A stretch of DNA of 64,000 nt from Echeneis naucrates (lineage: Eukaryota > Chordata > Actinopteri > Carangiformes > Echeneidae): the NCBI RefSeq assembly GCF_900963305.1, contig NC_042533.1, positions 539,263 through 603,262 of the forward strand. Reading direction: 5' to 3'. This document shows, one piece after another, positions 1 to 12,660 of this stretch (its first letter is position 1; each line of letters begins with the position of its first letter). The notes under the pieces are model-generated. The model ran no database searches. It worked only from the letters and a program-made list of their open reading frames with translations, and was not told the origin of the DNA. Made by a program: the position numbers and the translations under genes.

Positions 1-189
1 AGAACAATACTTATTTTAATCTGATCAGATATGAATCAGATTTGTGTCTTTTTGTGACATCATCGCCATCATCTCTGTTTTCAGCCTCTTTTAGCTCCTT
101 GTTTCTCTGGTTTTATTTAACTGAGGTCCGTGTTTCAGCTGATGCAGTCTTTTATTTTGAAGGGTGGATCTTCATAAGAAGACATCTCT

Positions 190-310
190 GTAGTTTTAGC
201 TCCTCCCTGAAGCTCAGTGAGCCAATCAAAGTGAGGCAGCGGGGACTGCCTTGTTGTGACATCACAAAGTGCTTGAGGTCCTGACGGCCGGTGTTCTGGA
301 TCCATCCACG
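190..310 (+). repeat. Dispersed repeat copy with TTGTGACATCACAA palindrome
   Basis: The core TTGTGACATCACAAAG and its flanks (GACTGC before it, GTCC-GAC-GCCGG after it) recur in the same order at about 2580-2635. The shared block of about 60 bases points to two copies of one interspersed repeat. The family name is not known to me. Confidence 0.5.
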
Positions 311-876
311 ACCGGCTGGAGGTGTTGAACGTGCTGCAGTGTATCACTTTGTGTGTCCATGTTGTTGTTGGATGTTTGGATTGTCGGTCTGTGTAGACTC
401 TGATGTGACGTGTGTGTGAGATGAAGCAGCAGAAGACTCTTAATGCCCCCCCCCCGAAAGCTGCTCACTCTTAATACCCTCGTCTGAGAGGGAGAGTGAG
501 GGAGGACAGGCGGGGGGGGGGCTGTCTGGGGATTTGGACAGCTGTCAATTAAAATCCCTCGACACAACCCCCCCACATCCCTCTGCTCAACGGCACTCCT
601 GACGCCACACATCACACATCATGACTCTGCTCTTACCCTCCACCCCCAACATGTGTGTGTGTTGATGTGTGCTGCAGGCAGGAGGCCGAGGCTGTAATCC
701 CCCCCCCCCCCCAGCAGCCTTTGTTGAGTTGTAGCCTTGGTTGTGCAGGAGTGTTTCTCTGTGTGTGTGTGTTGTTAATATCCTCTGTAGGCTGCTGTGA
801 ACAACCAGAGATTTTCCTTTTGAATCTGCCGATCTGAGTTCCAGAGAAGAGACACAGAGGTGGGCCGACCCAGGCC

Positions 877-921
877 TGTGTGTGTCTGTGTGTGTCTGTG
901 TGTGTGTGTGTGTGTGTGTGC
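877..921. repeat. (TG)n microsatellite
   Basis: Imperfect TG dinucleotide run with CTG interruptions. The frames open through it are low-complexity artefacts. Confidence 0.9.
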
Positions 922-1050
922 ACGCACGCTTTGGGGGGGTATTCAGGCTGCATGTTAAAGCTGGAGGTGTGATTCGTGACCAGTGGAGGCTGATGATTGG
1001 CCCACAGATCCTCCAGTAGCAGTTATTTTCCAGTTCAGTGCTCATTCAGT

Positions 1051-1051
<1 letters not shown>

Positions 1052-1090
<39 letters not shown>
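1052..1090. repeat. (CA)n microsatellite
   Basis: Uninterrupted CA run of about 19 units. Confidence 0.95.
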
Positions 1091-1093
<3 letters not shown>

Positions 1094-2519
1094 TGTATGT
1101 ACATCTATACTTGCGAGGACCCTCATTGACATAATACACTCCGTTGTGGTTCATCCAACATCCTGCTGTAACTGTTAAGGTTGTGTTGAAATTGTGTTGG
1201 TTGCACTTTGTTGGTCATTTTGTTAGTCACAGTGTGCGTTTCTGCAGAGGTGTGTTGAGTTAGAGTTTATAGTGTCTCTGTTATTTGGAGCAACACAACA
1301 TTGGTTGATTTGACACACAACAAAACCCAACAAACATGAACAACTTGAGTCGACAAACAGACACGTTACAATGACATTGGTGTGTCATAATGTAATTAAA
1401 CAACATGATGTCACAACTACACAACATGGCATGACAATGACACAAAATAAAATAGTCATTTTGTGTTGGAGCACAAATAGACATGGAAGCACACAAGGCA
1501 GCGACATCACAGAGCGCAGCAGCTGTTACCGCTGACGACGTTTTAAACTTTTGGTTTTGGGGCCTTCGGCTCGCCGGTGATCGTCCGGACCTTTTAATCT
1601 GAAAGTATTTCTTTTTCAGGTTTTTAAAGTGGCCTGACCTTTCAACCCCCAAACCGACCAGCAAGGTGTCCCCACCGGACAAGTTTAAAACACAAACACA
1701 AAGACACACACCCACACAGTGAGGAAGGGGAGCCCATCTTGACGTGAGCATGCGCTGGCAGGGTTAGTGTGGACCAGGACCTGAAGTGGTCTGGGATCTG
1801 AACTCAGCCTCCTCCTGCAGATCAGCATCTGTTCCAACGCTCGCTGACAAATCTCACCAATCACACGCTAAAAAATCGTCCTCTCCCCAGCAACACCGGC
1901 TCGACCTCATCAAAACACACAGATCTGCGTTAAATCCGTCCTCGGCTATATTTCATACGACGGAGTTTACAAATCCATTTAGCGGCATCTGCAGCCTTTT
2001 CTGCACGTAATCTGTAAGCATGCTTTAAGCTGTGGAGGAAACTGTGACTTTAAATGACTGGCACGCATGACGTGGTGTCCTTGATTTTCCTGCTTGCACA
2101 TGTCCTCTCTGTGTGTTATTATGCAGGCATCTGCTGTCAAGACTTCTTAAACTCATCGCAGCGCTTCTCCCGCTCTCCCCATGCAGCCACCCTGAGCCCA
2201 AAAACACACACATTTAACACACAGACGAGCACAAACACAATGGAACACAGTGAGGAGGACACACACGGTGAAACGTGCATGCAGACAGATATGAGGAGGG
2301 CCCTTGGGGGCCTGAGTCAGCGGTGCCGACCGGTGAAACAACAGGTCGGATCGGTTTAAGCTTCACTGTCGGGGAAGAATCTTCTGCTCTTTTTTAGGCG
2401 TTCAGGCCTGTTTGGTGAATATTCAGCTGAAAAAAGGTCTGTGGTGTAACTTGACCTCCAGCAGAAGACACATTTGATGTTTTAAGAACCAAAACTCATC
2501 TATGTGCAGTTTTAATCTG

Positions 2520-2650
2520 CTTTCTCAGGCGTTTCTCTGGAGTGCTAGTGGATGGGCCAGTTTGGGGGCGTGGCTGAGGGCGGCGACTGCTCTGTTGTGA
2601 CATCACAAAGTTCTGGAAGTCCCGACAGCCGGCTTTCAGGAGAGACCTTT
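2520..2650 (+). repeat. Second copy of the TTGTGACATCACAA dispersed repeat
   Basis: It shares the palindrome and flanks with the copy at about 190-310, with scattered substitutions in the same orientation. It looks like an old short interspersed repeat. Confidence 0.5.
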
Positions 2651-4204
2651 CAGACGCTGACAGGAAGGGCTCTAAACTGTTAGCAGCTTGTCTCTCTGTG
2701 TCGCTCATATGTAGTGAACATGGTGGCCTGGCCAGGAAGAACATTTTTACTTTTTACTGGAGTTCCAAAGAACCGAAAGGCAAACAGAAATAAAACAGGC
2801 CGGTCCGCCTGTGAGGCCTTTAATGATGACGGTAAAATGTTTGGAGCAGCCTGTTGTTATCAGCAGCAGCAGCTCTGAACTGTGTCTCTGTAATTAGAGA
2901 GCTAATTTGTGAGCTGCAGTTGTTATGGATGCGGGTTGTTACGGTTACCTGTTGTTATGGTTACCGTTTCCCTCTGTAACTGGAAACAAGATCAGGAGTA
3001 CCACAGAGTGGGACTGGACTCGGCTCTCCGTCTCCCACACACACTAACCAAACACCAGCTCTCTGACCTGGGTTTCCTTTTTAAATTGATGTGGTTTGAT
3101 TTGGCTGACTGAGGACATTTTAATAACACATTTAGTTAAAACTGTAGCTGAACAGCCGAAGCAGCAGCTCGGTCTCTGGAGTCTGATGAATGAAGCGACA
3201 GCAGCTGGAGCTGATGATGACAGAAGACGAGCCTGCTCAGTCATTACACATCGCTTTATTCACAAACACACAGGTGAGCAGAGCAGCATCAGCTAAAACA
3301 CAACATTAATCAGTTGGTTGAATTGTGTATTTGACAGGGTTGTCGGACTCAGTCACACTTTGTGTTACCGTAAACGTCAGAAATGATCCGCTGACATCAG
3401 GGAGGAAATGTGGTTGAAGCTATGATCTAGCTGCTCTGGGAGTTATGAGCCTTTTCACACTGGTCCATCTCCTCTGCGGCCCGTTCAGGAGCAGCTCTCT
3501 GTGCTTTGACCACATGTGGATACAGATGCATGACAGCACCAATAATCTCGTCATCTCGTCGCTCTTTTGTTGTATCCTTGTTTGCCACTCTGTCTTCTCC
3601 TCCCTGATCTGTCCTTTCGAAGCTCGCAGCAGAAAACTGCATGTCGTCCCCACAACAGATATTTTAAAGTTTATTGTAAAAACATCCTAATGGCCGTATC
3701 CAGTGCGTGAAATCGCAGCGTTGCCAGTGGCCAGTCACACAGTGAGATGGATGTTGGCGGGTTATTATTCATGGCTGCAGTAGTCTGAGGACAGTGCACT
3801 AATCCAGGGGCGGGGAGATGCACATAGTTCTTATCATGATGAGGCCGGGGCATTAGATAAGGAAAAGGATAAATATAGTGCTCGTGCTTTGTTTTCCTAA
3901 TCCACCCACAGGGCGAAGGAACTAACCTTTTAAATAGGTCACCTTCTCTGCTTTTAGAAGCATCACACTCAGGCTCTGGGGTTGTGGTGGTGTGTGTGAC
4001 AGGCCTCGTTAGGACCCGTGGTCCTCATGGGGACTGAGGCTGGATCCTGGTTGTTGTTTGGGTTTAGAATGAATGGAAGTCAGCTTCTGATTTCTGATGT
4101 GTTCGGGGTCCGTCTGTTTGTGACCATTTAAGGTGGAATCCAACCATCTGATCCTGGAGAAGAAAGGGCAACCGGCAGTTTGCTCCAACTGTCAGTGCAC
4201 CGTA

Positions 4205-4530
4205 ATGGTCAGGTTGCTATTTGTCTGTCGACCATCTTGTTTCTTTTTTTCAAACAGTACAAAGCAGAGTAGGAGGAGAAGGTGGATCTGACCTGCTCTG
4301 TTCTCGGTCCTGATTGGATGGTCCTAAAGCAGCATCATTTAAAACGTGAACATCATGTTGTATTTCAGGACTGAGACCTTAAACCCATCAGGAAAACGTT
4401 TACGGAGGAGGAGGAGGACATTTTCCCATAGAACTTCAACACAATATGACTTCTTTTCACAGCCCCCTGATCGTCATTAGATAGGATGAGGTTTAATGTT
4501 CTGGAGACCGGGTCCAGGTTTAGATTCAGT
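4205..4530 (+). repeat. SINE-like dispersed repeat, copy 1
   Basis: The copy carries three landmarks in order: CCATCTTGTTT, then GGAGGAGAAGGTGGATCTGA, then ATTTTCCCATAGA-CTTCAA. The same landmarks, complete or partial, occur at about 12440-12660, 13700-13790, 42790-42935 and 54190-54385, and in reverse orientation near 62695-62720. No pol III promoter boxes were recognised, so the SINE label is only a guess. Confidence 0.5.
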
Positions 4531-5064
4531 CTGTAGGTCTGAAGCTAAGCTAACACTGGATAACATCAGCTAGCTTAGCACACCTGCTGTTAGCTCTTTG
4601 AGGCTAAAAACAGAACAAAGAACAAACTTCAGTGATTGTTTTTAAGATAAAGAACGACTCAGAGTGAACGTGGAGTGAACTCGGGGATCTGGGTGTGTTC
4701 TTAACAACACAATCAAAACAAAGTTTGTGTGTGTAAAGAAACACTCCATCAAGGCAGTCAGGACAAAGCAAACATCCGGTGAAAGAGCAGAGAGCAGAGT
4801 GTGGCCCCGGGGCCCGGGACACAAAAGATAACAAAAGGAGTCCCCAGGGAAAGGGACGCGTCTTTGGGCTGGACTCTGATGGTCTGTGTGCATTAAGCCT
4901 TAATAAGACCATGGGAGATAAAAGCTGCTGTCCCCACATGGTCGTCTCAGCAGGTGTTCTGAGAATCAGTTCAAATCCTTTAAAACTATCAAATTAACAA
5001 ACAGAAACTAAACTCACCAATGATCATAAATGTTTAAAAAGTGATGGAGTCACATAGACTCTGC

Positions 5065-5106
5065 CTGGGGGGGTGAGAGAGCGAGAGAAGGGGAGGGGGG
5101 GTGGGG

Positions 5107-5149
<43 letters not shown>

Positions 5150-5197
5150 AGGGAGGGAGAGAGAGAGGGAGGAGAGAGAGGAGGGGGGTAGGGGAGG

Positions 5198-5228
<31 letters not shown>

Positions 5229-5302
5229 GAGAGAGAGAGAGGGAGAGAGAGAGGGGAGGGGGGGAGGGGGAGAGAGCGAGGGAGAGAGTGAGAGGGGGAG
5301 GG

Positions 5303-5339
<37 letters not shown>

Positions 5340-5420
5340 GGGGAGGGGGGGTGGGGGAGGGAGAGAGAGAGAGAGTGAGAGAGAGGGAGAGAGAGAATGA
5401 GAGAGAGAGAGGGGGGGAGA

Positions 5421-5467
<47 letters not shown>

Positions 5468-5480
5468 AAAGAGAGACTGT

Positions 5481-5517
<37 letters not shown>

Positions 5518-5644
5518 TGAGAGAGAAGAAGAGAGGGAGGGAGAGAGAGAGACAGAGAGAGTGAGGGAGAGAGCGAGGGAGAGAGTGTGAGAGAGAGAAG
5601 AGAGAGAGGGAGAGGAGAGAGAGAGACAGAGAGAGGGGGGAGAG

Positions 5645-5677
<33 letters not shown>
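5065..5677. repeat. GA-rich polypurine tract upstream of kcna5
   Basis: About 610 bases of almost pure purine on the plus strand, mixing (GA)n with GGGGAGGGGG-type blocks, ending about 245 bases before the kcna5 start codon. Such mirror-symmetric polypurine tracts can adopt triplex (H-DNA) forms and bind GAGA-type factors. Whether this one regulates kcna5 is inference. The 260-codon open frame on the minus strand is a Ser/Leu repeat artefact. Confidence 0.9.
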
Positions 5678-5680
<3 letters not shown>

Positions 5681-5921
5681 ACGGGGGGCAGAGATCCTCC
5701 TCCTTTAATATTTCCTTCATCCGACCATCAGCGGCTTTAAGCCTTAACAACAACCACCACACGTATGCGTTGAAGTGAAGCGGAAGACCGGCCCTGGTCC
5801 CCCGCTCCGTCTGCACACCTGTTTAAACTGAACTTTCTTTCTCCGGAGAAGCGGGAGGATGGTCAGCCGGCAGCCCAGCAGGTCACCTTCCCTCCGGCAG
5901 CTGTAGCTGGATGGCTCCGGA

Positions 5922-7621
5922 ATGGAGATCGCTTTGGTGAGCTTCGAGAACGGCGGCGCCAAAGGGAGCGGAGGCAGCAATGCCGAGGAGAGCTGTCGGA
6001 ACGCGCTGGATGTCCCTCAGTCGGCCTTCGTCCAGACCGGACCCGGGGAGGACTGCAGCAAGGAGCTGAACACCCGGGGGGTGCCCGGGCCGAGGCAGCA
6101 GCAGAGCTCCTGGAAGATCAACGACATGAACAACACTCTGAGCTGCAGCGAGAACGCCATGGATGCGCTTTTACGCGCGGACCACAGTCCGCATCTGTTC
6201 GACGAGGACCTGCTGGACATGGACCTGGACACGGACAGCAGCGAGAGGGTCCTCATCAACATAGCCGGGCTCAGGTACGAGACCCAGCTGGGAACCCTCA
6301 ACCAGTCCCCGACACGTTACTGGGAGACCCGGCCAAGAGGATCAAATACTTCGACCCGCTCCGGAACGAGTACTTCTTCGACCGCAACCGGCCGAGCTTC
6401 GACGGGATTCTGTACTTCTATCAGTCGGGGGGGAAAATCCGGAGACCCGTCAACGTGTCCATCGACGTGTTCGCCGACGAGATCCGGTTTTACCAGCTGG
6501 GGGAGGAGGCCATGGAGCGGTTCAGGGAGGACGAGGGCTTCATCAAGGAGGAGGAGAAGCCGCTGCCCCAGAACGAGTTCCAGAAACAGGTCTGGCTCAT
6601 CTTCGAGTACCCGGAGAGCTCCAGCCCGGCTCGGGGCATCGCCATCGTGTCAGTGATCGTCATCACCATATCCATCATCACCTTCTGCCTGGAGACGCTG
6701 CCGGAGTTCAGGGATGAGCGGGAGCTGCCGGTCACCAGCCGGCTGGACAACAGCACCGCGGCCCGGCCGTCCCTCACCTTCACCGACCCGTTCTTCATCA
6801 TCGAGACCACCTGCGTCATCTGGTTCACCTTCGAGCTCATCGTGCGCTTCTTCGCCTGTCCCAGCAAGTCCGAGTTCTCCAAGACCATCATGAACATCAT
6901 CGACATCATGTCCATCATGCCTTACTTCATCACGGTGGGCACCGAGCTGGCGGAGCAGCAGGGCCAGGAGCACCAGAACGGCCAGCAGGCCATGTCCCTG
7001 GCCATCCTCAGGGTCATCCGCCTGGTCCGGGTCTTCCGGATCTTCAAGCTGTCCCGGCACTCCAAGGGGCTCCAGATCCTGGGCCAGACCCTGAAGGCCA
7101 GCATGAGGGAGCTGGGCCTGCTCATCTTCTTCCTCTTCATCGGAGTCATCCTCTTCTCCAGCGCCGTGTACTTCGCCGAGGCGGACGAACCGGAGTCTCA
7201 CTTCAGCAGCATCCCGGACGCCTTCTGGTGGGCCGTGGTCACCATGACAACGGTGGGATACGGGGACATGAGGCCGGTGACGGTCGGCGGGAAGATCGTG
7301 GGCTCGCTGTGCGCCATCGCCGGGGTGCTGACCATCGCGCTGCCGGTTCCGGTCATCGTGTCCAACTTCAACTACTTCTACCACCGGGAGACGGACCAGG
7401 ACCAGTCCTCCCTGAAGGACGAGCCCGCCAGCGGCAGAACCAGTCCGGATCTGAAGCGCAGAGGAAGCAAATCCTCCAACAGGTCCAACAGGTCTCAGGA
7501 CCCGGAGAACAACGACGCGTCCGCTTCGGCGGAGAAGGCGAACATCAAGGCGAACAGCAGCGTGGACTTCAAGAGATCCCTTTACGCGTTCTGCCTGGAC
7601 ACCCGGGAGACAGACCTGTAG
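5922..7621 (+). CDS. kcna5: Voltage-gated potassium channel Kv1.5 (kcna5), single exon with a one-base frameshift
   Basis: Pore-forming alpha subunit of a shaker-type delayed-rectifier K+ channel in the plasma membrane; it works as a tetramer. The protein opens with MEIALV and ends in ETDL, a PDZ ligand, both as in vertebrate Kv1.5. In order: acidic N-terminus, T1 tetramerisation domain (about residues 108-200), S1 (about 238-258) with an NST glycosylation site in the S1-S2 loop, S4 with regularly spaced arginines (about 361-380), selectivity filter TVGYGD (about 444-449), and S6 with the PVP hinge. The length would be about 566 residues, near the human 613. It is intronless, as is usual for this family. 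Oddity: one T is missing at about 6306 (GTLNQ then TCCCC where TTCCCC is expected), so the first 128 codons and the remaining 437 lie in different frames. Everything else is intact, which favours an assembly error over a dead gene. Polypurine DNA lies upstream. AATAAA motifs occur downstream at about 7670 and 7847. Confidence 0.93.
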
Positions 7622-7622
7622 A

Positions 7623-7653
7623 CCGGGACACCGGGACACCGGGACACCGGCTG
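7623..7653 (+). repeat. Short GGGACACC tandem repeat after the kcna5 stop
   Basis: Three to four near-perfect copies of a 9-10 base GGGACACC unit directly follow the stop codon, in the 3' UTR. Confidence 0.7.
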
Positions 7654-8744
7654 AGGCCCATAGCTGTTAGAATAAACCCCCACTAATGGGCTCTTCATCT
7701 CTTTGCACACAGCGCAGGAGGATCAACACATTACAATCCTGAAAAGTTTTAAGAGCTGACGGGTTGATTTATAAAAAATCACATTTTAATCCCCCTCAGT
7801 GAAAAATCTGAGGAGCTCTGAACAAACACGGTGCATGTGATGCCCTTTAATAAAGTAAGAACACCTCCAGAACATGAACTCATGCAGATAATGGAGGACA
7901 AGCAGGACTTGGAATAATTACTTGACATCAGAGGAGGATTAGTACTGTACTCTTTGTACATAACGTAGGAAACAGTCCGAACTGCGTAGAACAACAAGAC
8001 AAAAAGCCAAATTTCGTTTTTTCGTACCTTCCCTTCATTTAGTCGTTATGTTTACACTGACAAGTTGCAGCAAGTGTGTACATATTTCCCATAAGCCTCA
8101 TATTTATGGATCAGATCATGGTGTTGTTGTAGATTTTGAAGAACAATCATAATTAAAAATAAAAAACCTATATTTTTTAGAAGCAGGCTCCCGCTCTCCT
8201 CCACTCAGGCTCCGTCGGAGAAGTGAAGCTTTTGAGACGTTGAACAACAGCCTTGTTTATCATCACTCTGAAACTGAAAAACATTTTTGACTTTTTAAGA
8301 GACGGGACTTGATGGGAGGATGTAAACTGACAGAGAGGCAGCCGAGAAGAGAGGACAGCGCAGAGACAGTGTGGACAGATGGAGCACCGCTGATTCCAGG
8401 TCAGTCCCTCCGGGTTAAAGGTTCATATGTTTATATAAGCAATGAAGAACTGACATGATCGGGATTCTTGCACAAAGTAAAATGTGTTTTTATGACAAAT
8501 AAGCTGAAAGAAGAACCAACAAAAAAACATGGAAACATAAAATACTTTATCATCTGTGATAAAAGGGCTTTAAACTTCAGTACTTCTTTATCACAGCAGA
8601 ATAAATGCAGCTTTTTAAATCTCTGTGAGCTGTGAAGGTCATCATGATACAGACGACTGACCATCATCAGCGTCTGTTCCCGAGTCTGTGTGACGCTGAT
8701 ACTTTATTTCATCTGCTGGATCAGTCCGCTTAAAAACATCACAG

Positions 8745-9065
8745 AAAATGGAGGACAGATCCGGTCTGTTGTCTGATTCGGTCTGTTCTGTTGTCTGATC
8801 TGTTGTCTGATCCGGTCTGTTGTCCGATCGGGTCTGTTGTCTGATCTGGTCTGGTGTTGTCTGATCAGGTCTGTTTGTTGTCTGATCAGTCTGATCAGGT
8901 CTGTTCTGTTGTCTGATCCGGTCTGTTGTCTGATCTGGTCTGTTCTGTTGTCTGATCCGGTCTGTTTTCTGATCTGATCCGGTCTGTTATCTGATCTGGT
9001 CTGTTCTGTTGTCTGATCCGGTCTGTTGTCCGATCAGGTCTGTTGTCTGATCCGGTCTTTTCTGG
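8745..9065 (+). repeat. Minisatellite built on GTCTGTTGTCTGATCCG
   Basis: About 15-20 imperfect copies of a 17-22 base unit (GTCTG-TTGTCTGATC-CG/TG) with internal TTCTG insertions. No coding potential. Confidence 0.85.
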
Positions 9066-9657
9066 GTCCAGTTCTTCCAGCAGTGGTTCAGTTGTGATGT
9101 GGCAGACTGAATCTGCTCAGTCAGATTACTTTTTTAGATGATCTGTGATTTTTAAAATCTGAAGTCAATATATTTTGACAGATCAGTGAATGGTTCAGAA
9201 GTTTTTTTGTTATCTGCAAACTGAAAAACTAATTTAAAAGTTGTTTTGGAGATTCAGCTTCAGCGTCGGAGACGAGGACGTGGCTGTCCACATGCTTCTG
9301 TCTGAATGGTGTTGACACAGCGAGGTGACGGAGTTGTTCTCCTTGTTTGGCATCTCTGAATATTCATCCGTTCATTTCATGCTGACACATTCGACTGTTT
9401 TTTATTTTGACTGAACTTCTGCTGATCTCATCATCCATCAGCTCTGTCCTGCTGCCTTTAATCTTTTCAGGGACTCTTCTGTGGATTTTCATGAGTGCCC
9501 CCCCACTCTGCCTGAATCCAGTTAGATTACATAACATTTTGTTTATTCAACCCCCTCGGCCTTCACAACCCTGACAACAGTTGTGTTTTTCATGCAGAAA
9601 CTGGTCATTAGCCTCCTCTTTGTCCAGATGAACTTGTGTCAGTCAGGACAGACAAAC

Positions 9658-9660
<3 letters not shown>

Positions 9661-9698
<38 letters not shown>
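9661..9698. repeat. (CA)n microsatellite
   Basis: Uninterrupted CA run of about 18 units. Confidence 0.95.
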
Positions 9699-9700
<2 letters not shown>

Positions 9701-12439
9701 CGTGTCCTCACCTTTGCCGACACACACCTGGCAGAGCAGCATCTGGACGCAGTCGACCAAAAGCTGATGTCAGCCCGCATCTTTTATTACTTTCATCTGG
9801 TTTCACTGGATAATTACAGCCTCTCCCTCTGTGTGGGACGTCCTGATTAGTCCTTATAGCCAGAAAAAACACAGACTAGTAAACACTCGTGACAGATTAA
9901 CCAACTTCCTCTTTCATTTACATGTGATGTTCCAGTTTTCCCTCCTGAGCAGACAGCGAAGGAGCGGCAGATGCTAAAGTGGATGTATGTTAACGGAGGC
10001 TTTAGGCCATGTGAGTTCCAAACCCACAAATGAGACATGACATGACGGGAGCACGATCTGTGACGACATTTAGCCTCCTCATAGAGTCACAACCTCCCTT
10101 GTAAAGAAGAAATAATCTTCGTTTCATCGGCTCTCCTGCTGCTGTACTGTGAGGTTAGCTTGTCACCAGACTGTTTGCTCATGAGTCCTTCTGCGGCTGA
10201 ATGTTGATTTATTCTGACATAAGTTTGTGTCATTTACTTTTTATATTTTTATATCACACGCTCTTCATCAGTCATCACGTTCGCTGCCTCAGCCTACGAT
10301 GGCATTAAACACACATGGCTGTCGTATGTTACCTTTGGCCGCGTCTCTCCTGATTAAACTGCTCCACAGATTTCATTATCTGTGGATGCATCAATTAGCT
10401 GGATGTATCAGGACTATCCAGGAGCTCCGGGACGCCGTCCCGCACTCGTAGGTTTTGGCTCTCGTGTAATCTGGTGAACCGGTGGCCTCTCTGCAGATTA
10501 GGGGAAGCCGGCTGCAGCTGTGGCTCCACCAACAGCGACGATCATCCACAGATACACAGAAACTAATTCTTCACTGAGAAGCAGTCATTTATTAGTCATT
10601 TCATCTACGACGCAGACGGACACGGTCACTGTTTTTATTTAATGGCGTCCATTAGCAGTTGGTCCCTCAGACTCTGCTGAGACTGAGGCCGTCTCCTGGT
10701 ACCTGGACAGGATGAGGGGAGGAACTCTAAAATTACTGTTGTTTCAGCTCTCAGAGCAGATTCCCTTCAGCTGTTTCATCCTGAATCAAATGTCCGATGT
10801 GTCATGGATTATGAGACAGCGGGCCCCCAGACACAGACTTGGAAAAGGCCCCCGACCCTCCTTTGTACTGCAAGAGACAAAACGATTATGAGCTTCATGC
10901 CTGCGGTTCGTCCTTCATCCACGTGGGCTCAGATCTTTTGACCATCTGGGTGATTCACGCCGTCCAGACCTCTGCCGACATCATGAAGACTCATTGATAC
11001 GATGAAAGAAGTCTCTCTGATCATCAGCCTAAAGTATGAAATCCCATTAAATAGAAGGAAGGAAGGAATTCCAGCCGTCTTTGGATCATTTAGATACAAA
11101 GGTCTCGATGACCAAACTCAGAATTTAAAACGGTTATTTTTGGTGAATTATACCAAAGTCCTCCTTTTTATTCACACCTGAATGTATTTGTTACTCTATT
11201 TTCATTCCTGCTCTGTTTGACCTTAAACATCTCGTAGTGGTGTGACGGCCAGATTTGAGCCTGGGCTTTAACTGTGTCCTCAGAAACTTGGTGAAGATTA
11301 AAAAACTTTGCGCTCTGACAAAAATATCCGGGCTGATTGACGTCTCATTTCATGGCGAGCTGAGAGATGGCCGAGTCGTTGACTAATCCAAACTGCTCTG
11401 TAATCTCAGGCCTCCACCGTTCACATGATGAACCCACATTAGACGTACAGTATTTCCATGTAATGCATTATCATGTTTCTATTTTTAGCCTCATAAAAGC
11501 GTTTAATCTGGGGGCGTCTCGTGTTTTGCATGAAACGGGAGCAACACAAGACATTTTGCAGCTCCTCTAATGAAACTGCTGTTACCACACAAACCCATCA
11601 GCCATGATTAGGACCGTTAAACGTGACTGTCAGATGTAAATGTGTGGCGGTGCAGCTGAGCTGGAGCAGGCTGAGTGAAGCTTCGGCATTAACGCCGGCT
11701 CCGGCTGTCAAACGTGAAGACGGCGAGGAGGCGGTGGTGAAGACACCGAGGGCCGAGGTGATTAGCGTGAGCCTCTCTCTGCAGCCCTGTAACCTCTGAT
11801 CTGCTCAGCAAGGCTGCGAGAGAGCTGCGAGCAGGAGAAACAAAACTATGAGCACATTACATAACACAACACTTATATTTATACATACGCACACACACAG
11901 TGGCAGTCCTCAGCTGTAACCTCCGCTGCTGCTCAGAAAAAGTGGGAAAGCAGCGAGGGAGCAAAGATGTGGCTGAGGTAGGAAACTGGGTTCAACATTT
12001 TCAGATGAATTAGCTCTTTCAGGAAAAACCTCATCTGAGGCCTTTCACACGCAGTCTAAGGTGGACATTAATATTGTCAAAATGTGATCTCATGCGACCT
12101 TTGACCTTGTAGTTACTCCCTTCACATAAATTAGCACAAATTATAGGGAGCTGGAGTTGGAGTTTGAAATCTGAAGTGATGAGGTGTAACTGGAGCATAT
12201 CTAACGTGCCCCCCCCGCCCCGGTAATCTGCTGGTGATGGGCAGGATTTAACCCTCCAGTTGCATAAGCACCAATCTTGTGTGAGGCTCAGTCGTCGGAG
12301 CTCAGGTGCTCGTTGCTGCTCGTGTCTTGGGGTGAAACTTTCGTTTCCGTCTTGACTTTTCGTGTGCAACAAAGTCTGCTTTGGGGGAAAATACTGATGC
12401 TCACTCTCCATTTTACGTCGCCCTTCGGTTTGTGAGCTG

Positions 12440-12660
12440 CTGCTGTAACACCTCCGCTTTGTAGGTCGACTGTCGGCCATCTTGTTTTCTCTCTGAACCA
12501 GTAGGGCCTGTGTTTGGAGGAGAAGGTGGAGTCTGGATCTGACCTGTAAACTTTACTGAGCTAATGAGTTAAGGGAGAGGGAGGGACATCTTCCCATAGA
12601 CTTCAATACAGTCGGACCTCGCCCCTGATGGCCAGTAGTTGGACTGCAGGTTTGACACAA
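12440..12660 (+). repeat. SINE-like dispersed repeat, copy 2
   Basis: It shows CCATCTTGTTTT, GGAGGAGAAGGTGGA, GATCTGACCTG and TTCCCATAGACTTCAATACA in the same order as the copy at 4205. Confidence 0.5.

Larger units (their letters stand above)
1..5060. other. Intergenic region, no gene recognised
   Basis: No open frame here resembles a known protein, and the short open frames are scattered and compositionally random. The stretch holds CA/TG microsatellites, two copies of a palindrome-bearing dispersed repeat and one copy of a SINE-like repeat, listed separately. Distal regulatory DNA of kcna5 could lie here but nothing marks it. Confidence 0.6.

Noticed and set aside
5034-5816. 260-codon Ser/Leu-rich open frame on the minus strand
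   Set aside because: It is the translation of the GA-rich polypurine tract. It has no complexity and no similarity to proteins.
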